NCBI GenBank assembly: GCA_041906305.1
Contig: JAYRJL010000010.1
Location: 124,001-188,000, forward strand
Reading direction: 5' to 3'
From: SHVZ01 sp041906305
GTDB taxonomy: Bacteria; Pseudomonadota; Alphaproteobacteria; SHVZ01
DNA length: 64,000 bases
Shown here in pieces: positions 9,092 to 17,952 of the stretch (the stretch's first letter is position 1; the number at the start of each line of letters is the position of its first letter). The notes beneath the pieces are model-generated. The model made no database searches and was not told where the DNA came from. It was given only the letters and a program-made list of their open reading frames with translations. The position numbers and the translations under genes are program-made.

Positions 9092-9175
9092 GGTCGGCCG
9101 GCCTCGGCCTCTTCCAGGCCCGTGCATTGACGGAGACGACATAGCGGGTCAAACCTCTCGTTCGAGGAGCCCGCC

Positions 9176-9859
9176 ATGCCCGACAGCGTTCCGCCGTCCC
9201 CCGCCCTGCTCGATCGGCAAGCCGCCCGCGCCCTGCTCGAGACGACGTATCCGCAGCCGTCGGCCGTCGTGATCGCCAAGGACATCGGGCACATCGACCG
9301 CCACATCCGCCAGTTCATCGAGACGGCGCCGTTCTATTGCATGGCGACGGCGGATGCCGCGGGCAACCAGGACGTGACGCCGAGAGGCGATCCGCCCGGA
9401 ACATTCAAAGTTCTCGGTCCGCGCGCGCTGGCGCTCCCCGACCGCCCCGGCAACAATCGGCTGGACGCGCTCCGCAACCTCGTCGAGAACCCGAACATCG
9501 GGCTCCTCTTCATCATTCCGGGCGTCGAGGAGACGGTACGGATCAACGGCACGGCGCGGCTCAGCGTCGATCCCGACCTGCTCGCCTCCATGGCGGTCGA
9601 GGGCAACCTGCCGCGCTCCGCCATCGTGATCGAGGTGAAGGAAGCCTTCCTCCACTGCGCCAAGGCCTTCAAACGGGCGAAACTCTGGGATCCGTCCGCT
9701 CAGGTGCCGCGCGCGTCGCTGCCGAGCCTCGGCACCATGCTCGCCGATCATGTGAAGATGACGCCCGAGCAGAAGCAATACGCCGATGAACGCATCGAGC
9801 TCTCCTATCGCACCCTCTGGGGCGCGATGAAACCCGACGCGACCAAGCTCGGCAGCTAG
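9176..9859 (+). CDS. Pyridoxamine 5'-phosphate oxidase-family FMN protein
   Basis: This 227-residue flavoprotein has a split-barrel PPOX fold. Visible signatures are FYCMATADAAGNQDVTPRGD (about residues 54-73), LALPDRPGNNRLDALRNL near residue 85 and IGLLFIIPG near residue 110. The pattern fits the MSMEG_1061-like group of FMN-dependent PPOX-type proteins, whose substrates are largely unknown. It is not the vitamin B6 enzyme PdxH. The ATG at 9176 follows an AGGAG-like site. The gene stands alone between the chemoreceptor and the convergent DUF1491 gene. Confidence 0.82.
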   Translation: MPDSVPPSPALLDRQAARALLETTYPQPSAVVIAKDIGHIDRHIRQFIETAPFYCMATADAAGNQDVTPRGDPPGTFKVLGPRALALPDRPGNNRLDALRNLVENPNIGLLFIIPGVEETVRINGTARLSVDPDLLASMAVEGNLPRSAIVIEVKEAFLHCAKAFKRAKLWDPSAQVPRASLPSLGTMLADHVKMTPEQKQYADERIELSYRTLWGAMKPDATKLGS

Positions 9860-9976
9860 TCGTCGTCCGCGCCCGTTGGCGGTTCGGGTCCGATTCCGGC
9901 GATCACCTCGCGGAGCACCCGGGTCAGGCGCCGACCCTTCTTCTTGCCGAAGCCGCCGCCGATCCGAGTCGAGCGC

Positions 9977-10309
9977 TTAAAGCATCCTTCCTTCGAACGG
10001 ATGGCGACCCTTCGGGTCGTCGACCTCGAGCACCCAGAGATCGCCGTCGTAGGTGATCTGACGCGCGATATAGGCGTCCGCTTCGGCTTCCGGCACGAGG
10101 TTGCCGCCGAGCGCCGCCATCCAGCCAGGCTCGCCGTCCGGGCCGGTCATGCGCGTCATGACGCGGCAGCCCTGGCCCGCGAGGTACAGCTTGACCAGGA
10201 CAGCGCCGCCGACCGGATCGCCTTTCCTCACCACCGTGGCGCCGATGCCGTCGACGGCGCAGCGCCTGACATGGGCCTGGATCCAGAGGTCGGTCGAGAG
10301 CGTCGCCAC
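9977..10309 (-). CDS. DUF1491-family protein
   Basis: This 110-residue protein of unknown function contains WIQAHVRRCAVDGIGATVV, RKGDPVGGAVLVKLYLAGQG and YDGDLWVLEVDDPKGRHPF, the usual pattern of alphaproteobacterial DUF1491 proteins. It begins with GTG (10307-10309) directly after the TAA of the upstream M20 peptidase gene, with no intervening bases, so it is translated from the same message. About 117 bases to the right-hand neighbour contain no gene I can support. Confidence 0.8.
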   Translation of the reverse strand: MATLSTDLWIQAHVRRCAVDGIGATVVRKGDPVGGAVLVKLYLAGQGCRVMTRMTGPDGEPGWMAALGGNLVPEAEADAYIARQITYDGDLWVLEVDDPKGRHPFEGRML

Positions 10310-11458
10310 TTATTCGAGCGTCTCGAACAGGCGCACCCACATCTTGGCGCGCGGTTCGAGCGAGGAAAAATAGATCTGCTCGTAGTCGGTATGGGCCCCC
10401 TTGCCGTCGGCGCCGAGACCGTCGAGGGTCGGAATCCCGAGCGCCGCCGTGAAGTTGCCGTCGCTGCCGCCGCCGGTCAGCTTCACGTCCTGGAGGTCGA
10501 GGCCGAACTCGGAGCAGACCTTCCTCGCGTGATCGAACAGCTGGGTGATCTTGGCGTCCTTGGTATAGGGCGGGCGATTGAGGCCGCCGGTCACGGTCAG
10601 CTTCACGTCGGGATCGACCGCCTTGAGGCCGAGGATCTTCGCGCACATCTCGTCCGCGGTCGCCTGGTCCGGCACGCGCATGTCGATCTCCGCCGTGCAG
10701 AACTGCGGGATCACGTTGACCCCGGTGCCGCCGGCGACCAAGCCGACCGAGGTCGTGATCTGGCGTCCGTAGTCGGTCATCGCCTCGACCGCGAGAATCT
10801 GGCGCGCCATCTCCTTGATCGCGCTGCGGCCGTCCTCGTGGCGGGCGCCGGCATGGGCGGGCCGCCCCTCGGTCTTCATCACGAAGCGGGCGACGCCCTT
10901 CCGGCTGGTGACGATCTTGCCGCCGTCGCGCGCCGGCTCGGTCACCAGCACGTACTTGGCGTTCCTCGCCTCCTTCTCGATCAGCGCGCGGCTCGTCGGG
11001 CTGCCGACCTCCTCCTCCGGCACGAACAGGAAGCGGATCGGAAGCTTGGTCTTCTGGCCCATGCGGATCAGGTGGCGATAGGCGTAGTAGGCGAGATAGG
11101 CACCCGCCTTCATGTCGTAGATGCCGGGCCCATAGACGACGTCACCCTCTCGCTTGAAGGGCAGCGTGTCCTTGATGAAGCCGATCGGGTGCACGGTGTC
11201 GAGGTGCGAAAGCACCAGGATGCCGGGCCCGTCGCCGCCCCAGGGGCTCCGCGCGGTCAGGATGTCACCGTAGCCGTCGCGGCCCGCAATGCGGTCCGTC
11301 TGGCAGCCGACCTCCTTCATCGTGCCTTCGACCTCGCTGACCATGCGATTCACCGCGACGGCGTCATGCGAGGGCGACTCGATCTCGATCCAGCGCCGGA
11401 CGCCGGCAAGGATCTCCTCGCCGTCGATCTTCGGCTGGTTGGTCAGGCTTTCGGCCAT
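10310..11458 (-). CDS. M20-family metallopeptidase, glutamate carboxypeptidase-like
   Basis: This 382-residue zinc hydrolase belongs to the ArgE/DapE/CPG2 group. Metal ligands are visible in VLSHLDTVH near residue 90, GPGIYDMKAG near 119, the EEE triplet near 152 and GAHTDYEQ near the C-terminus. The dimerisation domain carries GRPAHAGARHEDGRSA. Such enzymes remove C-terminal glutamate or hydrolyse acylated amino acids; the substrate here is unknown. I chose ATG 11458 (MAESLTNQPK) because longer readings begin in the region that serves as leader for the divergent ligase gene. Confidence 0.87.
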   Translation of the reverse strand: MAESLTNQPKIDGEEILAGVRRWIEIESPSHDAVAVNRMVSEVEGTMKEVGCQTDRIAGRDGYGDILTARSPWGGDGPGILVLSHLDTVHPIGFIKDTLPFKREGDVVYGPGIYDMKAGAYLAYYAYRHLIRMGQKTKLPIRFLFVPEEEVGSPTSRALIEKEARNAKYVLVTEPARDGGKIVTSRKGVARFVMKTEGRPAHAGARHEDGRSAIKEMARQILAVEAMTDYGRQITTSVGLVAGGTGVNVIPQFCTAEIDMRVPDQATADEMCAKILGLKAVDPDVKLTVTGGLNRPPYTKDAKITQLFDHARKVCSEFGLDLQDVKLTGGGSDGNFTAALGIPTLDGLGADGKGAHTDYEQIYFSSLEPRAKMWVRLFETLE

Positions 11459-11553
11459 GTCGGCAAATCCTTGGAATGCGGAAAGGCGCTGATTTAGGCT
11501 CGGATCGGCAACCGGGGTCAACCCGGTGCGGAGCACACAGGAGGGAGTCGCCC

Positions 11554-13191
11554 ATGCGTGGCCGGATGATGGATTGGCCGCTGCTGATCTCGAGCCTTAT
11601 CGAGCACGCGGCACAGAACCATGCGGATGCCGAGATCGTCTCGCGCTCGGTCGAAGGGCCGATGCACCGGACCACCTTCGGAGAGGTCAGCGGCCGCTCC
11701 AAGCAGCTCGCCCATGCCCTGATGAAGAAGCTCGGCGTCGGCTTCGGCGACCGCGTCGCCACGCTCGCCTGGAACGGCTACCGGCACGTCGAGCTCTACT
11801 ACGCGATCTCCGGCATCGGCTCGGTCTGCCACACGGTCAATCCGCGGCTCTTCGCCGATCAGCTGATCTACATCTTCAATCATGCGGCGGACAAGGTCCT
11901 GTTCTTCGACCTCACCTTCCTGCCGCTGGTCGAAAAGCTGGCGCCGCAGATGAAGACCGTCCAGCACTTCGTGCTGATGACCGACCGCGCGCACATGCCG
12001 GCATCGAGCCCGCTCAAGCTGATCTGCTACGAGGAGCTGCTGGCGGCGGAAAGCGATCAGCTCGTCTGGCCGCGCTTCGACGAGCTGACGGCTTCGTCGC
12101 TCTGCTACACCTCGGGCACGACAGGGAACCCGAAGGGCGCGCTGTACACGCACCGTTCGACCGTCCTCCACGCGCTCACCTGCTGCGCCACCGACGTGTT
12201 CAGCATGTCGGCCGAGGACTCGGTCTGCCCGATCGTGCCGATGTTCCACGTCAACGGCTGGGCCGTGCCCTATGCCGCGGCGATGAGCGGCACGCGCCTG
12301 GTGATGCCAGGTCCGGCGCTCGACGGCGCCAGCGTCGCCAAGCTGTTCAACGAGGAGGGCGTCACCTTCTCCCTCGGCGTGCCGACCGTCTGGCTCGGCC
12401 TGATCAAGCACATGGACGAGACCGGGCAGAAGTTCCGCACCTTCAAGCGCATGCTGGTCGGCGGCTCGGCGATCGCGCCGTCGCTGGTCGAGGCGTTCCA
12501 GAAGAAGTACGGCGTCAACGTGCGGCACGGCTGGGGCATGACCGAGCTCAGCCCGGTCGGCACCACCGGGACGCTCAAGCGCAAGCACCTGGGGCTATCC
12601 GAGGACGAGAAGATCCAGGTCCAGCTGAAGCAGGGACGCGCGCTCTACGGCGTCGAGATGAAGATCGTCGACGCCGAGGGCAAACGGCTGCCGCATGACG
12701 GCAAGGCGCAAGGCGAGCTCCTGGTGCGGGGTCCGGGCGTGGTCAGCGGCTATTTCAACGACGAGGAGGCGAGCCGCGCAGCGCTCGACGAGGAGGGCTG
12801 GTTCCGCACCGGCGACGTCTGCACGATCGACACAGACGGATATCTGCAGATCACCGACCGGCGGAAGGACGTGATCAAGTCCGGCGGCGAGTGGATCAGC
12901 TCGATCGACATCGAGAACATGGCGATCGGCCACCCCGACATCCAGGAAGCGGCGGTGATCGGCCTGGCGCACCAGAAATGGGGCGAGCGCCCGCTGCTGA
13001 TCGCCGTGCCGAAGGAAGGCAGGTCGCCGACCAAGGAGTCGGTGATCCAGTTCATCGCCGGCAAGGTCGAGAAGTGGATGATTCCCGACGACGTGGTCTT
13101 CGTGAAAGAGCTGCCGCACACCGCCACCGGCAAGCTGCTCAAGATCAAGCTCCGCGAGGAGTTCAAGAACCACAAGCTGCCGGGAGACTGA
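11554..13191 (+). CDS. Medium/long-chain acyl-CoA ligase, DmdB-like
   Basis: This 545-residue AMP-forming ligase activates a carboxylic acid to its CoA thioester. The ATP-binding core is SLCYTSGTTGNPKGALYTHR near residue 185. The adenylate-binding HGWGMTELSPVG lies near 325, and the hinge and catalytic lysine region are DRRKDVIKSGGEWIS near 433 and TATGKLLKIKL at the C-terminus. The N-terminus and the PVVPMFH-like segment resemble 3-methylmercaptopropionate-CoA ligase (DmdB) and related medium-chain ligases, so the exact substrate is open. ATG 11554 has a strong AGGAGGG site about 10 bases upstream. A dehydrogenase and an acetamidase follow. Confidence 0.88.
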   Translation: MRGRMMDWPLLISSLIEHAAQNHADAEIVSRSVEGPMHRTTFGEVSGRSKQLAHALMKKLGVGFGDRVATLAWNGYRHVELYYAISGIGSVCHTVNPRLFADQLIYIFNHAADKVLFFDLTFLPLVEKLAPQMKTVQHFVLMTDRAHMPASSPLKLICYEELLAAESDQLVWPRFDELTASSLCYTSGTTGNPKGALYTHRSTVLHALTCCATDVFSMSAEDSVCPIVPMFHVNGWAVPYAAAMSGTRLVMPGPALDGASVAKLFNEEGVTFSLGVPTVWLGLIKHMDETGQKFRTFKRMLVGGSAIAPSLVEAFQKKYGVNVRHGWGMTELSPVGTTGTLKRKHLGLSEDEKIQVQLKQGRALYGVEMKIVDAEGKRLPHDGKAQGELLVRGPGVVSGYFNDEEASRAALDEEGWFRTGDVCTIDTDGYLQITDRRKDVIKSGGEWISSIDIENMAIGHPDIQEAAVIGLAHQKWGERPLLIAVPKEGRSPTKESVIQFIAGKVEKWMIPDDVVFVKELPHTATGKLLKIKLREEFKNHKLPGD

Positions 13192-13275
13192 TCCCTTCCA
13201 TGCGACGGCGGTTCGCCTTGCGCGGACCGCCGCTCATGTCCTGAATCCGGCGTCCGCATCTCCAGAGGTTCTTCC

Positions 13276-14226
13276 ATGCCCCTTCCCGCTTTCGGTTCGG
13301 TCAAGCGCATCGGCGTAATCGGCGCCGGCACCATCGGCGCCTCCTGGGCCGCCTATTTCCTGGCGCACGGCTACGAGGTCCAGGCCCAGGATCCGAATCC
13401 GAAGGGCGAGGAGTTCCTCAAGGGCTTCATCGAGCGCGCCTGGCCGTCGCTGGAGAAGCTCGGCCTCTCGCCCGGCGCCTCGCCGAGCAAGGTCACCTTC
13501 ACCCACGATCCGGCGAAGGCGGTCGAGGGCGTCGACTTCGTGCAGGAGCAGGCGCCCGAGCGTCTCGACCTCAAGCAGGAGCTTCTGGCCAAGATCGACT
13601 CCGCATTGCCGGCCGACAGGGTGATCTCGTCTTCCACGTCGTCGCTGATGCCGTCGGCGATGGGCGCCAGGCTCAAGCACAAGGAGCGTCTGATCGTCGG
13701 CCATCCGTTCAACCCGCCGCACCTGATCCCGCTGGTCGAAGTAGCGGGCGGACCGAACGCGTCGGCCGAGGTCGTCGACTGGGCGGTCAAGTTCTACCGT
13801 CACGTCGGCAAGGTCGCGATCAAGCTCAACAAGGAGATCCCCGGCCACGTCTCCAACCGCCTGCAGATGGCGATCTTCCGGGAAGCCCTCCACCTGGTGC
13901 TCGAAGGCGTCGTTTCGGTCGAGGATGTCGATTCCGCCATCTCCGACGGCCCCGGGCTTCGTTGGGCGATCATGGGACCGATGCAGACCTTCGCGCTTGC
14001 CGGCGGCGAAGGCGGCATGCCGCATTTCGTCGACCACCTGGGCGGCATGATCCAGGGCCTGTTCAAGGAGCTGGGCAAGCCCGAGTTCGACGCGCCGGCG
14101 ATCAAGAAGCTGCTGCCCGAGGTCGAGGTCGCGGTCAAAGGCAGGCCGGTCCGAGAGCGGGCCGCGCATCGCGACAAGGCGCTGATCGGAATCCTCACCG
14201 CTCTCAAGGAAGCGAAGAGGTCCTGA
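13276..14226 (+). CDS. 3-hydroxyacyl-CoA/L-carnitine dehydrogenase-type oxidoreductase
   Basis: This 316-residue NAD enzyme shows a Rossmann start, IGVIGAGTIGASWAAYFLAH (residues 12-31). The catalytic region is VGHPFNPPHLIPLVEV near residue 140, and the helical C-terminal domain includes PGHVSNRLQMAIFREALHLV. The combination fits the small branch of 3-hydroxyacyl-CoA dehydrogenases that includes L-carnitine dehydrogenase and lambda-crystallin-like L-gulonate dehydrogenase. The NP pair after the catalytic His is kept. It lies between the acyl-CoA ligase and the acetamidase, so one catabolic operon is likely; I cannot name its substrate. Confidence 0.84.
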   Translation: MPLPAFGSVKRIGVIGAGTIGASWAAYFLAHGYEVQAQDPNPKGEEFLKGFIERAWPSLEKLGLSPGASPSKVTFTHDPAKAVEGVDFVQEQAPERLDLKQELLAKIDSALPADRVISSSTSSLMPSAMGARLKHKERLIVGHPFNPPHLIPLVEVAGGPNASAEVVDWAVKFYRHVGKVAIKLNKEIPGHVSNRLQMAIFREALHLVLEGVVSVEDVDSAISDGPGLRWAIMGPMQTFALAGGEGGMPHFVDHLGGMIQGLFKELGKPEFDAPAIKKLLPEVEVAVKGRPVRERAAHRDKALIGILTALKEAKRS

Positions 14227-14227
14227 C

Positions 14228-15145
14228 ATGGCCGCGCCGATCCTGCTGACCCGCGAGACCGTCACCTACAAGGTCGACAAGACCGAGACGCCAAGGCTCG
14301 AAGTGAAGCCGGGCACCGAGCTCATGATCGAGACGCACGACGCCCGCGCCGGCCGGCTCAAGCGGCCCGAACAGGTGATGGAGACCGCGCCCGACTTCCG
14401 CGACAAGTACCCGAAGAGCAACCCGGCGACCGGCCCGATCGCGATCGCCGGCGCCGAGCCCGGCGACGCGCTGGTCGTCGACGTGCTCGGCATCGCGCTC
14501 GACGACTACGGCTTCCTGCTGGTGAAGCCCGATTTCGGCCTGGTCCGCAACCTGGTCAACGAGCCGATCGCCAAGATCCTGCCGGTCAAGGACGGCATGA
14601 TCCATTTCGACAATCTGCGCTTCCCGGTCCGTCCGATGATCGGCGTGATGGCGACCGCGCCGGCCGGCGAGCCGATCGGCACCGCCTATTGCGGCAAGCA
14701 CGGCGGCAACATGGACAACAACGCGATCGCCGTCGGGGCCCGCGTGCATCTCCCGGTGCGCGTGCCGGGCGGCCATTTCTACATCGGCGACGTGCACGCC
14801 TCGATGGGCGACGGCGAGGTCAGCGGCACCGGCGTCGAGATCGGGGCCCGCGTCCATGTCCGCATCGGCCTGGAAAAGGGCAAGGCCCGCGACTGGCCGT
14901 GGCTGGAGACGCCGGACCTGCTGATCCAGACCGCCTCGGCCAGGACCTACGAGGAGGCATCCGAGATCGCGGTCGTGGAGATGATGAAGCATCTCGAGGA
15001 ACGGCTGGGGCTCAAGGCCACGGACGCTTTCATGCTGGTCTCGGCCGTCGGCCACGTCCGGATCAACCAGGCCTGCCGGTCGCCGATCGACGTCAGCGTC
15101 CGCTGCGAGATGCCGAAGCTCAATGCCGGCCTGACCTCGGTGTGA
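14228..15145 (+). CDS. Acetamidase/formamidase family protein
   Basis: This 305-residue protein belongs to the FmdA/AmdA amidohydrolase family, which releases ammonia from short amides. Characteristic stretches are NPATGPIAIAGAEPGDAL near residue 58, YCGKHGGNMDNNAI near 156 and GGHFYIGDVHASMGDGEVSG near 178. It begins two bases after the preceding dehydrogenase stop (TGACATG), so the two are cotranslated or tightly coupled. Coupling to a hydroxyacyl dehydrogenase and CoA ligase hints at breakdown of an amide-bearing acid. It is shorter than classical formamidases (about 400 residues) but matches the compact subgroup. Confidence 0.86.
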   Translation: MAAPILLTRETVTYKVDKTETPRLEVKPGTELMIETHDARAGRLKRPEQVMETAPDFRDKYPKSNPATGPIAIAGAEPGDALVVDVLGIALDDYGFLLVKPDFGLVRNLVNEPIAKILPVKDGMIHFDNLRFPVRPMIGVMATAPAGEPIGTAYCGKHGGNMDNNAIAVGARVHLPVRVPGGHFYIGDVHASMGDGEVSGTGVEIGARVHVRIGLEKGKARDWPWLETPDLLIQTASARTYEEASEIAVVEMMKHLEERLGLKATDAFMLVSAVGHVRINQACRSPIDVSVRCEMPKLNAGLTSV

Positions 15146-15194
15146 GCCTTTCAGGTCATTTATGATTGGAAATCCGGCATTTTAAGAAAGCTGC

Positions 15195-15223
15195 TTGGAC
15201 GACGGTCGATGCCCCTCTAGAGT
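15195..15223 (+). promoter_or_regulatory. Candidate sigma-70-type promoter of the binding-protein gene
   Basis: TTGGAC at 15195-15200 and TAGAGT at 15218-15223 are separated by exactly 17 bases. They lie 32 bases before the ATG of the binding protein. The -35 match is partial, so this is a plausible rather than certain promoter. Confidence 0.4.
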
Positions 15224-15224
15224 G

Positions 15225-15236
15225 TTCCGATCGGAA
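15225..15236. promoter_or_regulatory. Perfect 12-base palindrome overlapping the expected start of transcription
   Basis: The sequence TTCCGATCGGAA is its own reverse complement. It sits two bases after the candidate -10 box, where a repressor would block initiation. No regulator gene is adjacent, so the protein that binds it is unknown. Confidence 0.4.
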
Positions 15237-15254
15237 ACTCAGGGGATGCCCGCG

Positions 15255-16859
15255 ATGTCTCGTTCTTTCCTCGGCCTGAAGGTCCTCGGCGCCACAGCCG
15301 CCCTCGCCTTCCTGCTCGCCTCGCCTGCCCAGGCCCAGTCGACGCTCAAGATCGTGGCTCAGGCCGACCTCAAGATCATCGATCCGATCGTGACGACGGC
15401 CGACGTCACCGCGGCCCATGCCTACAACATCTACGACGTGCTGTTCGCCGAGAATGAGAAATTCGGCCCGGCCCCGCAGATGGCGGAGAGCTGGTCGAAG
15501 AGCGCCGACGGCCTGACTTGGTCGTTCAAGCTGCGCTCTGGCCTCAAGTGGCATGACGGCGCCGCCGTGATGGCGAAGGACGTGGTGCCCTCGCTGAAGC
15601 GATGGGGCGTCAAGATCATCGGCGCCCAGATCATGTTCTCGAAGATCGCCGACATCGTGGCGACCGGAAACGACACCTTCGACATCAAGTTCAAGGAACC
15701 CTTCGGCCCCGTGCTCGAGGTCCTGTCGAACTCCGGCAATCCGGCCTTCATCATGCGCGAGAAGGAGGCATCGACCGATCCCAACACCGCCATTACCGAG
15801 ACCATCGGCTCCGGCCCGTTCACCTTCGTCAAGGAGGAGTGGGTTCCGGGCAGCAAGGTCGTGTACAAGAAGAACGCCTCCTACGTACCACGCTCCGACA
15901 AGCCGGACGGCTACGGCGGCGCCAAGCTCGTCAAGATCGACCGCCTCGAGTGGATGTACATCCCCGATCCGGCAACCGGCGTCCAGGCGCTCGGCACCGG
16001 AGAGGTCGATGTCATGGAGTACTTCCCGGCCGACCTCGAGCGGCTGGTGAAGTCGAATCCGCAGGTCGAGACGCGGGTCATCAACAAGCTCGGCAACCAG
16101 CTCGTCTGGCGCGCCAACCACCTGATCCCGCCCTTCAACAACCCGAAGGTCCGCCAGGTCCTGCTCTACGCGCTCGACCAGAAGGCCTTCCTCGACGTGG
16201 TCGCCGGCCCTCCCGACCTGCAGAAGATTTGCTGGTCGCCCTACGTCTGCGGCTCGCCGCTCGAAACCAATGCCGGACTCGGCGATTGGACGACGCTCGC
16301 GCCCGCGGCGAGGAAGGAGAAGGCGAAGCAGCTCCTCAAGGAGTCCGGCTACAAGGACGAGCCGGTCGTCATCCTCTCGGCCTCCGACAACAAGATCGTC
16401 GGCGAGATGGCGCTGCTGACCGACCAGGCCCTCAAGGAGGTCGGCTTCAAGACCGACCTTCAGACGATGGACTGGAGCACGATCCTCACCCGGCGTCAGA
16501 ATCGCGAGGCGCCTTCGGCGACCAACCGCGCCGCGTGGAACGTGCTGTTCTCCTACGCGCCGGGCAACTTCATGGGCAACCCGCTGACCAACACAACCGC
16601 GCCGACGCCCTGCGACGGCAAGAACTGGTTCGGCTGGCCCTGCGACGAGCAGCTCGAGAAGATCCGTCTCGAGTTCCTGTCGATCAGCTCAGATGCCCAG
16701 CGCAAGGACTGGATCGATCGCTTCCAGAAGCGCTTCTACGAGGTCGTTCCTTACGTTCCGATGGGCCAGTACCTGGCGAAGATCGGCTATCGCAAGAACG
16801 TCACCGGGATCCTCGACCTGCCGCGCATGGTCTACTGGAACCTCGAGAAGAAGTCGTAA
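15255..16859 (+). CDS. ABC transporter substrate-binding protein, peptide/opine type (SBP family 5)
   Basis: This 534-residue periplasmic protein would capture a peptide or similar solute for an ABC importer. A signal peptide is clear: MSRSFLGLKVLG, a hydrophobic stretch and cleavage after SPAQA. The mature part has the family-5 pattern: PQMAESWSKSADGLTWSFKL near residue 75, RQVLLYALDQKAFLDVV near 302 and a C-terminal YVPMGQYL. ATG 15255 is preferred because AGGGG lies 7-8 bases upstream. No permease or ATPase gene is adjacent, so this is an orphan component. It has its own promoter candidate and a strong terminator. Confidence 0.9.
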   Translation: MSRSFLGLKVLGATAALAFLLASPAQAQSTLKIVAQADLKIIDPIVTTADVTAAHAYNIYDVLFAENEKFGPAPQMAESWSKSADGLTWSFKLRSGLKWHDGAAVMAKDVVPSLKRWGVKIIGAQIMFSKIADIVATGNDTFDIKFKEPFGPVLEVLSNSGNPAFIMREKEASTDPNTAITETIGSGPFTFVKEEWVPGSKVVYKKNASYVPRSDKPDGYGGAKLVKIDRLEWMYIPDPATGVQALGTGEVDVMEYFPADLERLVKSNPQVETRVINKLGNQLVWRANHLIPPFNNPKVRQVLLYALDQKAFLDVVAGPPDLQKICWSPYVCGSPLETNAGLGDWTTLAPAARKEKAKQLLKESGYKDEPVVILSASDNKIVGEMALLTDQALKEVGFKTDLQTMDWSTILTRRQNREAPSATNRAAWNVLFSYAPGNFMGNPLTNTTAPTPCDGKNWFGWPCDEQLEKIRLEFLSISSDAQRKDWIDRFQKRFYEVVPYVPMGQYLAKIGYRKNVTGILDLPRMVYWNLEKKS

Positions 16860-16886
16860 GTCGCCCGTTCAACCGGGCCTAGACGG

Positions 16887-16920
16887 AAAGGGCGCCTCGA
16901 TCGAGGCGCCCTTTCTCTTT
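16887..16920 (+). terminator. Strong rho-independent terminator
   Basis: A perfect inverted repeat has 14-base arms (16887-16900 and 16901-16914) built around AAAGGGCGCCTCGA. It is followed by CTCTTT, 28 bases after the binding-protein stop. The hairpin has no unpaired loop on paper, so a few central bases must open. It may work in both directions, because AAAGGG precedes the stem on the opposite strand for the convergent gene. Confidence 0.8.
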
Positions 16921-16969
16921 CTGGGTTCCGGCGCGACCGCGATCCGCCGGATCTGCCAGGAACCAAGAC

Positions 16970-17785
16970 TCAGAAGGTGTACGGCACGATCGGGGTCTGA
17001 CGGCCGCTGGGGAGCGTGATCATGCCCTGGTGATCGTCGGAGAACTGCACCGTGATGTTGCCGCGGCCGACGGCAGCGTTCGGCTGCTGGTACTCGCCAC
17101 CCATCGTCTGGCCGCCGTAGCTCTCGATCAGCTGGCCCTGGAAGAGCTGCGGGGTGGTCATCGCACCGCGCGCCGTGTACCAGACCGGCTGGTGCGCATC
17201 GTCATAGCCCATCACGACGAGCAGCATCGAGTCGCCCTGGGATTCCAGGAAGAAGCCACGGCCGCTCTCGGCCGAGTTGAACCACCAGCCGCCGCCCGGC
17301 GCACCGGCCTGCGGGCCGCTGGCGACACCGCCGGCGACGAAGTTGTAGCGCTGGATGCTCATCGTTCCGCCGGGGAAGGTCAGCGTGCCGCTGATCGGGC
17401 TGTCGAAGACGAAGGACGCCTCGCCGACGAAGCCGTCGAACATCGCCGTGCGATAGTCGCCGTTCAGCGCCTGGCCACCGACGAACCGCTGCAGCTGGCC
17501 CGAGCGGCCGTCCTGGCTGCCGGCCGTGTCGACGACGTACCAGGTCGCCTGGCCCCAGTCGGTGTACATGAACAGGCTCGCGAAGATCTCGCCCTTGCTG
17601 TTGAGCTGGAGGACCAGGCCGCGGCCGTTGATCTCGTTCGGGTTGGTCCAGAAGCCGCTCTGCGGCGTGAAGGCCGTGCCGTTGCCTTCACCGCCCTGCG
17701 CGAAAGCCTGGCTGGCGCCCAAGGTCGTTGCGATGAGGATGGCAGCTCCCCATGCGAGTTGCCGAAGCTTGTGCGAGACGTTCAT
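16970..17785 (-). CDS. Secreted protein with two copies of a GWW..GRG..WY module
   Basis: This 271-residue exported protein has a signal peptide at residues 1-29 (cleavage after SQAFA). It contains two related modules of about 105 residues. Module one (about 44-150) has SGFWTNPNEINGRGLVLQ, MYTDWGQATWYVVD and LTFPGGTMSIQRYNF. Module two (about 166-271) has GGWWFNSAESGRGFFLESQG, GYDDAHQPVWYTARG and ITLPSGRQTPIVPYTF. The shared pattern G-x-W-x-N-x-x-E-x-G-R-G, then M/G-Y-D-x-x-x-Q-x-x-WY, points to an internal duplication of a beta-rich unit. Similar uncharacterised repeats occur in other proteobacterial secreted proteins. Function is unknown. An AGGAG site precedes the ATG. Confidence 0.75.
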   Translation of the reverse strand: MNVSHKLRQLAWGAAILIATTLGASQAFAQGGEGNGTAFTPQSGFWTNPNEINGRGLVLQLNSKGEIFASLFMYTDWGQATWYVVDTAGSQDGRSGQLQRFVGGQALNGDYRTAMFDGFVGEASFVFDSPISGTLTFPGGTMSIQRYNFVAGGVASGPQAGAPGGGWWFNSAESGRGFFLESQGDSMLLVVMGYDDAHQPVWYTARGAMTTPQLFQGQLIESYGGQTMGGEYQQPNAAVGRGNITVQFSDDHQGMITLPSGRQTPIVPYTF

Positions 17786-17952
17786 GGCGAGCTCCTGTTG
17801 TTTCCGACCGGATGGCCGTTTGCAGCAGAAACTCGGTCCCCAGACGGCAGATGCCGCCCCTGTGTTCTATTGGGGTGGTGTGGCGCGAAAGAAACAGCGC
17901 TGTGCGATTGCCGTGCGCGCCGCGCACAGCCTGCCCGTGACGCGGCGCTACC

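Noticed and set aside
9860..9976. An open frame on the minus strand after DUF1491 reading GGGFGKKKGRRLTRVLREV and ending TGADDD, as if the gene once had a longer tail
   Set aside because: It is out of frame with DUF1491, has no start codon or ribosome-binding site, and the DUF1491 protein already has its usual length. A frameshifted tail remains possible but cannot be shown.
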